From Solobacterium sp. (GTDB lineage: Bacteria; Bacillota_I; Bacilli_A; Erysipelotrichales; Erysipelotrichaceae), in contig JAFVFM010000227.1 of the NCBI GenBank assembly GCA_017475415.1, positions 1-10,840 of the forward strand: DNA of 10,840 nucleotides, written 5' to 3'. Shown here in pieces: positions 1-5,666 of the stretch. The notes below the pieces were generated by a model. It did not search any database and was not told where the DNA came from. It saw only the letters and a program-made list of their open reading frames with translations. Position numbers and translations under genes: made by a program. Position 1 is the stretch's first letter. Each line of letters begins with the position of its first letter.

Positions 1-918
1 AATACAGCATTGCAGAATGTACGTACGAAAGACTTAGGTGAAATTGGTGGATTACTCAGTAACCTTGTTGTGGAATTGAAAACCAATAAAGAAGAGGAAA
101 AGAAGGGCTTCTTCTCTGGCCTCTTTGATAAAGGTAAGAATAAGGTAGAAACCTTTAAGGCTCGTTATGATAAAGCAGAAGCGAATGTAGATAAGATCGC
201 TAGTGTATTAGAAGATCACCAAATTACATTATTGAAGGATATCGCTTTATTAGATGAACTTTATGAAAGAAATGGTCAAAACACAAAAGAACTATCGATG
301 TATATCTTAGCAGGTAGAAAGAAGCTAAAGGCAGTACGTGAAAATGAACTTCCTGAACTGATTGCCAAGGCTAAGGCTTCTAATTTACCTGAAGATGCGC
401 AAGCAGCAAATGATTTAGAACAAGCTTGTGTACGTTTTGAAAAGAAATTATACGACCTTGAATTAACAAGACAAGTTTCTATTCAAATGGGACCTCAAAT
501 CCGTTTGGTACAAAACAATGACACCATGATGACGGAAAAGATTCAAAGTACACTTGTGAATACAATTCCATTATGGAAGAACCAAATTGTATTATCTCTT
601 GGTATCGAGCATTCTAAAGAAGCTATGGAAGCACAACGCGAAGTAACGAATATGACAAATGAATTACTTGCGAAGAATGCAGAAACATTACATCAAGCTA
701 CTATTGAAACAGCTAGAGAAAGTGAAAGGGGTATTGTGGATATTGAAACATTACAACACACTAACCAAGAGCTCATTAGTACATTAGATGAAGTATTAGC
801 GATTCAAAAAGAGGGTCGTGAAAAACGTGAAGCTGCTGAAGTTGAATTACGTCGTATTGAAAATCAATTAACAGACAAGCTACTTGAAATCAACGATCGT
901 AGAGATATAACAAAATAA
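1..918 (+). CDS. TelA-family (toxic anion resistance) protein, 5' end cut by the window
   Basis: This is the C-terminal 305 codons of a TelA/KlaA-family protein. The reading frame is open from base 1, so the TTG at base 10 is only an internal Leu codon and the true start lies outside the window. Family members usually have about 350-400 residues, so some 50-90 residues are missing. The visible part is highly charged and mostly helical. It contains the family-typical stretch running from ARYDKAEANVDKI through LLKDIALLDELYERN to MYILAGRKKLK, and ends in a Lys/Glu-rich coiled coil. No membrane segment is visible, so it is probably cytoplasmic. The family is named for plasmid tellurite resistance, but chromosomal copies often sit near cell-envelope or stress genes and their biochemical role is not settled. 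The next gene is 380 bases away and has its own promoter. The family call is fairly firm; the function is not known. Confidence 0.85.
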   Translation, partial: NTALQNVRTKDLGEIGGLLSNLVVELKTNKEEEKKGFFSGLFDKGKNKVETFKARYDKAEANVDKIASVLEDHQITLLKDIALLDELYERNGQNTKELSMYILAGRKKLKAVRENELPELIAKAKASNLPEDAQAANDLEQACVRFEKKLYDLELTRQVSIQMGPQIRLVQNNDTMMTEKIQSTLVNTIPLWKNQIVLSLGIEHSKEAMEAQREVTNMTNELLAKNAETLHQATIETARESERGIVDIETLQHTNQELISTLDEVLAIQKEGREKREAAEVELRRIENQLTDKLLEINDRRDITK

Positions 919-935
919 AGATTTAACTTACTATC

Positions 936-975
936 AATGGAAGTCGACCCTAAAATGGTATGATTTCCATTTTTT
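936..975 (+). terminator. Possible weak Rho-independent terminator after the TelA-family gene
   Basis: Two alternative 7-bp stems end just before or inside the run of six T at 970-975. One pairs AATGGAA (936-942) with TTCCATT (965-971). The other pairs AAAATGG (952-958) with CCATTTT (967-973). Both are AT-rich and therefore weak. The position, 18-34 bases after the stop codon, fits a terminator. Confidence 0.35.
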
Positions 976-1259
976 GGTGGTTCTTGTAAATCTGGTGTTG
1001 ATGAGTGAATTCAGTGTGAACGTCAAATTTTATTTTGTATAGAGGATTTGTATGGAAACATATATTACCTTACAAAGGAGCGAGTAAAGGAGGGGTTTAT
1101 CAGATTGTAGCATAATGGCAATTATAGTTATTTTTGCCGATATGTTATTTAGTGTAAACTAATGCTAGATTAGCGCGTAAAACAAAGGATTCGTCAACCA
1201 CACGATTGTAGTTCACCTGAAAATAATCTATATTCACTTCTTAAGATTCAGATTGAACT
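976..1259. other. Gene-poor intergenic stretch, no convincing gene or RNA
   Basis: All three forward frames are interrupted by stops and no frame gives a recognisable domain. Two Shine-Dalgarno-like runs are present, AAAGGAG at 1075-1081 and AAAGGAGGGG at 1086-1095, but neither is followed at normal distance by a start codon with a useful frame. The 15-codon frame at 1115-1162 begins 20 bases after the second run. A stop-free frame at 911-1042 has no good start. The stretch may be the remains of a decayed gene or mobile element, but I cannot name one. Confidence 0.4.
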
Positions 1260-1289
1260 TTGGTTTCAGGTAGTAAAAAAGAGTATAAT
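1260..1289 (+). promoter_or_regulatory. Promoter of the GH25 lysozyme gene, giving a near-leaderless mRNA
   Basis: A perfect -10 box TATAAT lies at 1284-1289, with a moderate -35 TTGGTT at 1260-1265 and an 18-base spacer. The expected transcription start is about 1296, only 3 bases before the ATG at 1299. There is no Shine-Dalgarno sequence in front of that ATG, so the transcript is predicted to be leaderless or nearly so. A better -35 match, TTGAAC at 1253-1258, would need a 25-base spacer and is unlikely. Confidence 0.6.
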
Positions 1290-1298
1290 GCATAGAGT

Positions 1299-2186
1299 AT
1301 GAGCAGAAGAAAAAAGAATCGAAATTGGTTAAAAGATAGAAAAATTACAATAGATTATTTATGGATCATTGCAGGATTAATCGCTTCTATTGTGCTTAGT
1401 TCTATGGCTACGTGGCGTATAGCACATTATAAAAGTGAAATAGAAAAAGAAGAGGAAATAGCAGTGGAAAGTGCACTTACCAATCACAATTATGACTTTA
1501 CACACTTAAAATGGAACGACCATATTGTTTCTTATGATGATGAGCGCTATTCATCTGTATTTGGAATTGATGTATCTGCACACCAAAAAAATATTGATTG
1601 GGCTAAGGTAAAAGCAGCAGGAGTGGAATTTGCCTTTATACGTGTTGGCTATAGAGGATATGAATATGGCTATGTGAATAAAGATGAATATTTTAATACC
1701 AATATTGAACAAGCTTTAGCTAATGGAATTAAAGTAGGTGTATATTTTTATTCTCAAGCTATTTCATTAGAGGAAGCACGCGAAGAAGCGGACTTTGTAT
1801 TAGCCCAAATTGAACCATATCGTAGTCAAATATCTTTGCCTGTAGTCTTTGATATGGAAGATTCCGATGGCACATATATATCACGTATAAGTGTATTGAA
1901 ACAAGAAGAAAAAACTAAGATTGCGGTTACTTGGATGCATCGTATCCGTAATGCAGGATATGAGCCAATGTATTATGGTAGTACGGATTTATTGGGTGGT
2001 TTATTCTTTTTGGAATTCTTACAAGAATTTCCTTGTTGGTTAGCGGAATATGCCACAAAGCCTAGATATCCATATCATTTCCAAATATGGCAATATAGTG
2101 GCAGTGGTTCTTTAGATGGCATAGAAGGCCCAGTGGATTTAGATGTATTATTCTTACCAAAAGGGGAAGAACTTTGGGGATTTTAA
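1299..2186 (+). CDS. Membrane-anchored GH25 muramidase (lysozyme family 25)
   Basis: This 295-residue protein is predicted to cut the beta-1,4 bond between N-acetylmuramic acid and N-acetylglucosamine in peptidoglycan outside the membrane. Residues 1-16 are very basic, residues about 18-36 form one hydrophobic helix without a clear cleavage site, and residues 40-85 are a charged linker. This suggests a type II membrane protein. The GH25 barrel spans about 87-285: FGIDVSAHQ (88-96, with the conserved first-strand Asp91), VEFAFIRVGYRG (109-120), GVYFYSQA (147-154), FDMED (184-188, with the acidic pair Asp185 and Glu187 at the catalytic position), WLAEY (247-251) and WQYSGSG (264-270). No cell-wall-binding repeats follow the barrel. 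The ATG at 1299 is preferred because the next Met (residue 36) would remove the anchor, although no ribosome binding site precedes it. It converges on the yigZ-like gene and shares its terminator. The likely role is local wall remodelling; substrate specificity is inferred from the family. Confidence 0.92.
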   Translation: MSRRKKNRNWLKDRKITIDYLWIIAGLIASIVLSSMATWRIAHYKSEIEKEEEIAVESALTNHNYDFTHLKWNDHIVSYDDERYSSVFGIDVSAHQKNIDWAKVKAAGVEFAFIRVGYRGYEYGYVNKDEYFNTNIEQALANGIKVGVYFYSQAISLEEAREEADFVLAQIEPYRSQISLPVVFDMEDSDGTYISRISVLKQEEKTKIAVTWMHRIRNAGYEPMYYGSTDLLGGLFFLEFLQEFPCWLAEYATKPRYPYHFQIWQYSGSGSLDGIEGPVDLDVLFLPKGEELWGF

Positions 2187-2190
2187 AAAA

Positions 2191-2205
2191 GATGGCTTAG
2201 CCATC
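2191..2205. terminator. Shared hairpin terminator between convergent genes
   Basis: The stem GATGGC (2191-2196) pairs perfectly with GCCATC (2200-2205) around a three-base loop at 2197-2199. On the minus strand the loop is the TAA stop codon of the YigZ-family gene, and the hairpin is followed directly by a run of six U, so it should act well for that gene. On the plus strand the GH25 gene stops at 2186, and the T run begins only after five intervening bases (2211-2216), so termination in that direction may be weaker. Confidence 0.8.
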
Positions 2206-2808
2206 AATGATTTTTTCTTTGATGATTTCTCTTAAAAAGGTAGGAGTAGCTTTACCAGAAGAAATATCTTGCAGGATTTGTGAGATATTTTCTTTTTGAG
2301 TTTCAAATACACAAGTCACATTCTCATCGTAAGATAAATCTAATATATGAGTATTCTTTCTTAGCCATGCTTCAACACTACCAGATAAATCATAAGGATA
2401 TTGTATTTCATATTGTTGGAAGGCTTCTTCTTCTGTTTTAGTTGCTTTAGCTAATAAGGAAGTAACAGAACCGCTATAGGCACGGATTAACCCACCAGCA
2501 CCTAATTTGATTCCACCAAAATAACGTACAACACAAGCAACGATGTCATATATATCAGCGTGGTTGATAGCTTCTAACATCGGTATACCAGCTGTACCGG
2601 AAGGTTCACCATTATCACTAGAACGTTGAATAATTTTATTTTCACCTAATACATAGGCGTGGCAAACATGTGTTGCATCAGGGAATTCTTTTCTGATTTG
2701 TTCGATATAGGCTCTAGCTTCATCTTCACTTTTTGCCCGATTCATGCAACAAATAAAGCGAGACTTTGAAATAACAATTTCTTCTCTATATTCTTCTAAA
2801 ATTCTCAT
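2197..2808 (-). CDS. yigZ: YigZ/IMPACT (UPF0029) family protein
   Basis: This protein of 203 residues matches the full length of bacterial YigZ/YvyE proteins. The N-terminal UPF0029 domain carries the hallmark SSDNGEPSGTAGIPM (63-77) and VVRYFGGIKLGAGGL (93-107). The C-terminal part, from about residue 130, is the small ferredoxin-like domain that resembles elongation factor G domain IV. The eukaryotic relative IMPACT modulates GCN2; the bacterial role is not settled, and a link to the ribosome or to nucleic-acid binding is suggested only from folds. No signal peptide is visible, so it should be cytoplasmic. No Shine-Dalgarno sequence is found in the 15 bases before the ATG, although this ATG gives the expected family N terminus. 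The last three sense codons and the stop are built into the terminator hairpin. It forms a single-gene transcript downstream of another operon's terminator. The family call is very firm. Confidence 0.95.
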   Translation of the reverse strand: MRILEEYREEIVISKSRFICCMNRAKSEDEARAYIEQIRKEFPDATHVCHAYVLGENKIIQRSSDNGEPSGTAGIPMLEAINHADIYDIVACVVRYFGGIKLGAGGLIRAYSGSVTSLLAKATKTEEEAFQQYEIQYPYDLSGSVEAWLRKNTHILDLSYDENVTCVFETQKENISQILQDISSGKATPTFLREIIKEKIIDG

Positions 2809-2835
2809 GTATACACAATAGCATAAACCATAGAA

Positions 2836-2861
2836 AAAGCCACTTCTTAAGAAGTGACTTT
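2836..2861 (-). terminator. Rho-independent terminator of the RraA / GltS-like operon
   Basis: On the minus strand AAAGTCACTTC pairs with GAAGTGGCTTT, 11 bp with one G-U pair, around a TTAA loop. It is followed by a U-rich tail (plus-strand A run 2834-2838). It lies 5 bases after the stop codon of the last gene of the operon. Because the arms are flanked by T and A runs it could also work for plus-strand transcripts. It separates this operon from the YigZ-family gene, whose transcript must start between about 2809 and 2835. Confidence 0.85.
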
Positions 2862-2866
2862 TAGTC

Positions 2867-3538
2867 TTATTTATCTGGCGTCTGTAAAGTATGATAGCCA
2901 GTTTGTTGGCGGGCTTCCTTTAATGACATTCCTGCTTTTACTTTTTCTACAATTTGGCTTTCTACCTTCTCAATTTCTAATGCAACTTGTAATACTTCTT
3001 CAGCGCGTATTCGTGGTACAACAACTACACCAGTATTATCCCCACAGATTAAATCACCAGGGCATACTTGTATACCAGCTATTGTTACAGGTTCATTTAT
3101 TCTATCCACAAATACGCGATCTTTACCAGTAACCATATAGGTTCCTTTTGTATAAATAGGATACTTTAATTCACGAATGACATTAATATCACGACATACA
3201 CCATCAATGACTGTTCCTGCGATGCCTTTCTTTGTGGCATATATCGACATGATATCACCCCAAACTGTGCAATCTAAACGACCATTATTATCTAATACAG
3301 CTACTTCGCCTTCTTCAATATCATCAATAAAGTCGCCTACTGTGCCTTTGATTTCACCATTTGGTAAATAATGTACTGTGAAAGCTTGTCCACACATATA
3401 TGTATCTGGCACAACTGGCTTAATATTGAGTAGTCCACAAGGAATACGTAATTTATCCATTGCATCAGAGATACTTGGTGTATCTAATTTCTTAAATGCA
3501 TCAATGAGTTCTTTTGGTAATAATAATTCTTTTTTCAT
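2867..3538 (-). CDS. RraA-like / HMG-CHA aldolase family protein (second copy in operon)
   Basis: This 223-residue protein has the RraA-like fold shared by the RNase E regulator RraA and by the metal-dependent pyruvate aldolases that cleave 4-hydroxy-4-methyl-2-oxoglutarate or 4-carboxy-4-hydroxy-2-oxoadipate, many of which also decarboxylate oxaloacetate. Visible motifs are WGD (93-95, Asp95), DGVCRD (112-117, Arg116 and Asp117) and GDNTGVVVVP (166-175). Asp95 lies 21 residues before Arg116, the same spacing as Asp102 and Arg123 of the Pseudomonas putida aldolase, where Arg binds the pyruvyl part and the next Asp holds Mg2+. An enzyme is therefore more likely than an RNase regulator. The gene has a good AAGGAG site 7 bases before its ATG and lies 15 bases after the transporter gene. 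It is the last gene of the operon and is followed by a terminator. The family is clear; the substrate is unknown. Confidence 0.88.
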   Translation of the reverse strand: MKKELLLPKELIDAFKKLDTPSISDAMDKLRIPCGLLNIKPVVPDTYMCGQAFTVHYLPNGEIKGTVGDFIDDIEEGEVAVLDNNGRLDCTVWGDIMSIYATKKGIAGTVIDGVCRDINVIRELKYPIYTKGTYMVTGKDRVFVDRINEPVTIAGIQVCPGDLICGDNTGVVVVPRIRAEEVLQVALEIEKVESQIVEKVKAGMSLKEARQQTGYHTLQTPDK

Positions 3539-3553
3539 TTTCTATCTCCTTTT

Positions 3554-4882
3554 TTACTTAATGGATATCTTGCGGTGTGTATTCATGAATAATAAACCTG
3601 CCCCATAACATACAACCATTAATACGAGACCAATCGCTAATAAGATTAATGTACCATTAGGCATAACAGCGATTTCTGGTCCTAAGGCTATCATACCTAC
3701 CCATACAGGCATAAAGACGAATAAGCTCATTCCACTTGCATCTCCTGAACAGCTTTCACTCTTTGGATCTACACAGCGTAATAAAGTCATACCTGTTGCA
3801 GCATTACCCGTACATTGCCCAAAGACATTAACCATCTTTTCAAACCATTGTTCCTTACAAATCTTAGCACTCATAAAGACATAGAAGAAAGTGAGTATCG
3901 CTAACATGAGTACACAATAAATCGCAATTGGAACAATATAAGCAGCCATTGCGTCTACTGAAATAGTCGCTACAGCGGAAACAATTAAATATTCTAATGC
4001 GAAGCCAGATATGTTAGAACATGTTTTCTTATCTACATAGACATCTGTTTTTGTCTTTACCATAATTGGCCAAAGAATAATTGCGCCAATAATACCTAAT
4101 ACTAAATCATTTACATTTTTGAAATAGTCAGAGATATATGTAATGCCTAGATAGCGTAGCCCATAGCCAACCATAATACATAAAGAGATAAAGAACATTT
4201 GTAAGGCTATGGCATTAATACCTGAAGTAGAAGTCTTTGTTAAACCAATAGGGGTTTGTTTTTCCTTAGGTAGAGGTCCACCATAATAATCATCTGGTAA
4301 TTTTTCTGGCTTATCTACGAATTCGCAATAGCCTTTACGAATGCCCCAGTTTAATAATGGCATACCAATTGTTAGAGCAGCAACTAAGCCAACTGTAGCG
4401 ACAACCATAGCGATACCCATAAAGTCAGGATAGCCCTTTTCCGTAAAGATTTGTGCCGCACTACCAGCTGCACCATGCCCTGCATAGAAGGAATAAATTG
4501 CCGTAATACCCCAGTTTGGTGGCATAGTTGTCCAAATCTTAGTTAAGATCCATCCTATACCTACACCAAAGAATAATTGCACACCATAAGTTCCTGCTGC
4601 TACTAATGTATAGTCTGCATAAGAACGTATACGGGATTTATCTAACTTAGATCCAAATACCATACAGGTAAGAATAATGATAATTAGGAAGTTTGGATAT
4701 TTTCCTATCATTTCAGATATAGGCACAATATTTAATACTTGTGGCCCACAGATGAGTAAGAGTATTCCTCCAATAACAGAGGAAGGCATAAATATCTTTT
4801 GTAATACTTTTATTTTTTCACGAACAATCCAACCTAAACCGAGGAAGAGGTTGAGTATCATAAAGTCCATTAATAATTTCAT
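3554..4882 (-). CDS. GltS-like (ESS family) sodium-coupled anion symporter
   Basis: This is an integral membrane protein of 442 residues with about ten to twelve hydrophobic segments, arranged as two pseudo-repeats separated by a polar loop near 183-222. Each half carries a glycine-rich signature of the GltS family: FYAGHGAAGSAAQIF (132-146) in the first half, and GQCTGNAATGMTLLR (355-369) followed by VDP in the second. GltS proteins import glutamate with sodium. Here the pairing with two RraA-like enzymes suggests a different dicarboxylic or hydroxy-oxo acid. The loop at 183-222 is rich in Pro, Lys and Asp and may be cytoplasmic. The start ATG lies 1 base after the stop of RraA-like gene 1, and its AGGAG site lies inside that gene, so translation is probably coupled. 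The family is well supported; glutamate as substrate is not shown. Confidence 0.85.
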   Translation of the reverse strand: MKLLMDFMILNLFLGLGWIVREKIKVLQKIFMPSSVIGGILLLICGPQVLNIVPISEMIGKYPNFLIIIILTCMVFGSKLDKSRIRSYADYTLVAAGTYGVQLFFGVGIGWILTKIWTTMPPNWGITAIYSFYAGHGAAGSAAQIFTEKGYPDFMGIAMVVATVGLVAALTIGMPLLNWGIRKGYCEFVDKPEKLPDDYYGGPLPKEKQTPIGLTKTSTSGINAIALQMFFISLCIMVGYGLRYLGITYISDYFKNVNDLVLGIIGAIILWPIMVKTKTDVYVDKKTCSNISGFALEYLIVSAVATISVDAMAAYIVPIAIYCVLMLAILTFFYVFMSAKICKEQWFEKMVNVFGQCTGNAATGMTLLRCVDPKSESCSGDASGMSLFVFMPVWVGMIALGPEIAVMPNGTLILLAIGLVLMVVCYGAGLLFMNTHRKISIK

Positions 4883-4883
4883 A

Positions 4884-5552
4884 TCAAATCACTCCTGCTT
4901 TTTTTAATTCTTCATACATCCAATCGAGATTGATGGAACGATTCTTTTCGATGCTTTCAAGCATCTTTGATTCTTTTGCGATCACTTTTTGTACATCTTC
5001 TAATAATTGATTGGCCTCTTCTTCCTTGAAGGAAATTAAGCCTTCTTGATTGCCGATAAGAATATCGCCCGGGGAGATGATTCTACCTCCTATGTTTACT
5101 GGCACATTGATTTCTCCAGGACCATTTTTATAAGGGCCATTAGGTGAAGAGGCGATAGCGAAGACAGGGAAATCCATTTTTTCTAATTCTTCTTTATCAC
5201 GTATAGCACCATGAATCACAAAGCCGGCAAGCCCTCTTTTTTTTGCTAGGGTAGCCATGATTTCGCCACATAGTGCTCTTTCTGTATACCCATCTCCATC
5301 CACGACTATTACATCACCTGGCTTTGCGTTGTCGATGGCATAATAGAAAAGTAAATTATCGCCAGCAGGTACTTTTACTGTATAGGCAACCCCTTGTAAA
5401 CGTACTTTATTTAGAGGTTGTATAGCAGAGGAAATAGCTGCTGTTCGATGCAGACAATCATCGAGATTGGCAATGGAATAAGGCCTAAATTGTTCAATCA
5501 ATTCCTTGCTTACACGATGAATATCCTTGTGTATTGTGTATCCTAAACTCAT
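4884..5552 (-). CDS. RraA-like / HMG-CHA aldolase family protein (first copy in operon)
   Basis: This 222-residue RraA-fold protein is the first gene of the operon. The frame is open further upstream to 5681, but the ATG at 5552 is chosen because AAAGGAG lies 5 bases before it and because the longer frame would run through both promoters and into the LysR gene. Motifs are CGEIMA (95-100, Glu97), HGAIRD (114-119, Arg118 and Asp119) and GNQEG (167-171). The Arg-Asp pair of the aldolase family is kept. The Asp normally found 21 residues before the Arg is Glu here, and the usual GDxxGVVVVP loop reads GNQEGLISF. The copy is clearly diverged from its operon partner and may have another substrate, or the two may form mixed oligomers. 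It is probably a cytoplasmic, metal-dependent pyruvate-forming aldolase or decarboxylase; a role as RNase regulator is less likely. The family is clear; the reaction is inferred. Confidence 0.87.
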   Translation of the reverse strand: MSLGYTIHKDIHRVSKELIEQFRPYSIANLDDCLHRTAAISSAIQPLNKVRLQGVAYTVKVPAGDNLLFYYAIDNAKPGDVIVVDGDGYTERALCGEIMATLAKKRGLAGFVIHGAIRDKEELEKMDFPVFAIASSPNGPYKNGPGEINVPVNIGGRIISPGDILIGNQEGLISFKEEEANQLLEDVQKVIAKESKMLESIEKNRSINLDWMYEELKKAGVI

Positions 5553-5557
5553 TGAAA

Positions 5558-5564
5558 CTCCTTT
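5558..5564 (-). promoter_or_regulatory. Ribosome binding site that fixes the start of RraA-like gene 1
   Basis: AAAGGAG on the minus strand lies 5 bases before the ATG at 5552. It settles the start against the longer in-frame extension. The predicted leader from the promoter is 27 bases. Confidence 0.85.
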
Positions 5565-5565
5565 C

Positions 5566-5579
5566 TGATAGCGCTTTCT
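5566..5579 (-). promoter_or_regulatory. cre-like site (CcpA operator) at +1 to +14 of the operon
   Basis: Read on the minus strand, AGAAAGCGCTATCA matches the cre consensus TGWAANCGNTNWCA at 10 of its 11 defined positions; the first base is A instead of T. The site begins at the predicted transcription start and ends just before the ribosome binding site. That is a position where bound CcpA would block initiation or early elongation. It predicts catabolite repression of the RraA / transporter operon. Confidence 0.6.
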
Positions 5580-5585
5580 ACTGTC

Positions 5586-5614
5586 AGTATAGTGTTGACT
5601 AAAACATGTGTAAA
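5586..5614 (-). promoter_or_regulatory. Promoter of the RraA / GltS-like operon
   Basis: On the minus strand a -35 TTTACA (5609-5614) and a -10 TATACT (5586-5591) are separated by exactly 17 bases. The predicted start is 5579. The -35 box is not perfect, as expected for an activator-dependent promoter, and a LysR-type dyad is centred 65 bases upstream of the start. Confidence 0.7.
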
Positions 5615-5623
5615 ACAGATAAT
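5595..5623 (+). promoter_or_regulatory. Promoter of the LysR-type regulator gene
   Basis: TTGACT (5595-5600) and GATAAT (5618-5623), each one base from consensus, are spaced by 17 bases. The predicted start is about 5630, giving a leader of about 37 bases. The boxes interleave with those of the divergent operon promoter: each -35 lies in the other's spacer, so RNA polymerase probably cannot occupy both at once. Confidence 0.7.
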
Positions 5624-5633
5624 ATCTATAAAT

Positions 5634-5654
5634 AATATCGAGAAAATCGATATT
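5634..5654. promoter_or_regulatory. LysR-type recognition site (perfect dyad)
   Basis: The 8-base arms AATATCGA (5634-5641) and TCGATATT (5647-5654) are perfect inverted repeats around GAAAA. They contain the LysR-type pattern T-N11-A in the form ATC-N9-GAT (5637-5651). The centre is at -65 of the divergent operon and the dyad covers +5 to +25 of the regulator transcript. This is the classical layout for activation of the target operon and self-repression. A half-site, AATATC (5621-5626), repeats 13 bases before the left arm and could be the weaker activation site nearer the operon -35 box. Confidence 0.7.
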
Positions 5655-5666
5655 TAAGGAGTCCTT

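Noticed and set aside
10..12. TTG as start of the TelA-family gene
   Set aside because: The frame is open to base 1, there is no ribosome binding site, and the protein would be clearly shorter than the family. The gene is cut by the window.
919..1042. Insertion-sequence end or transposase remnant after the TelA-family gene
   Set aside because: The sequence has a mobile-element feel, but I found no matching terminal repeats, no target duplication and no transposase motif, so I do not call one.
1235..2852. Twelve-base repeat CACTTCTTAAGA at 1235-1246 and 2841-2852
   Set aside because: The second copy is part of a terminator stem and the first lies in unrelated DNA. A 12-base match in AT-rich sequence is most likely chance.
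2854..3608. Plus-strand open frames opposite RraA-like gene 2 (2854-3132, 3177-3371, 3378-3608)
   Set aside because: They lie antisense to a well-supported gene, lack ribosome binding sites and show no domain.
4677..4907. Plus-strand open frame opposite the 5' end of the transporter gene
   Set aside because: Antisense to a clear membrane-protein gene, with composition typical of a shadow frame and no ribosome binding site.
2867..5552. Annotation of the RraA-like proteins as regulators of RNase E
   Set aside because: The Arg-Asp aldolase pair, the transporter and LysR context and the cre-like site all favour an enzymatic role. The RNase E regulator name comes from a diverged E. coli member.
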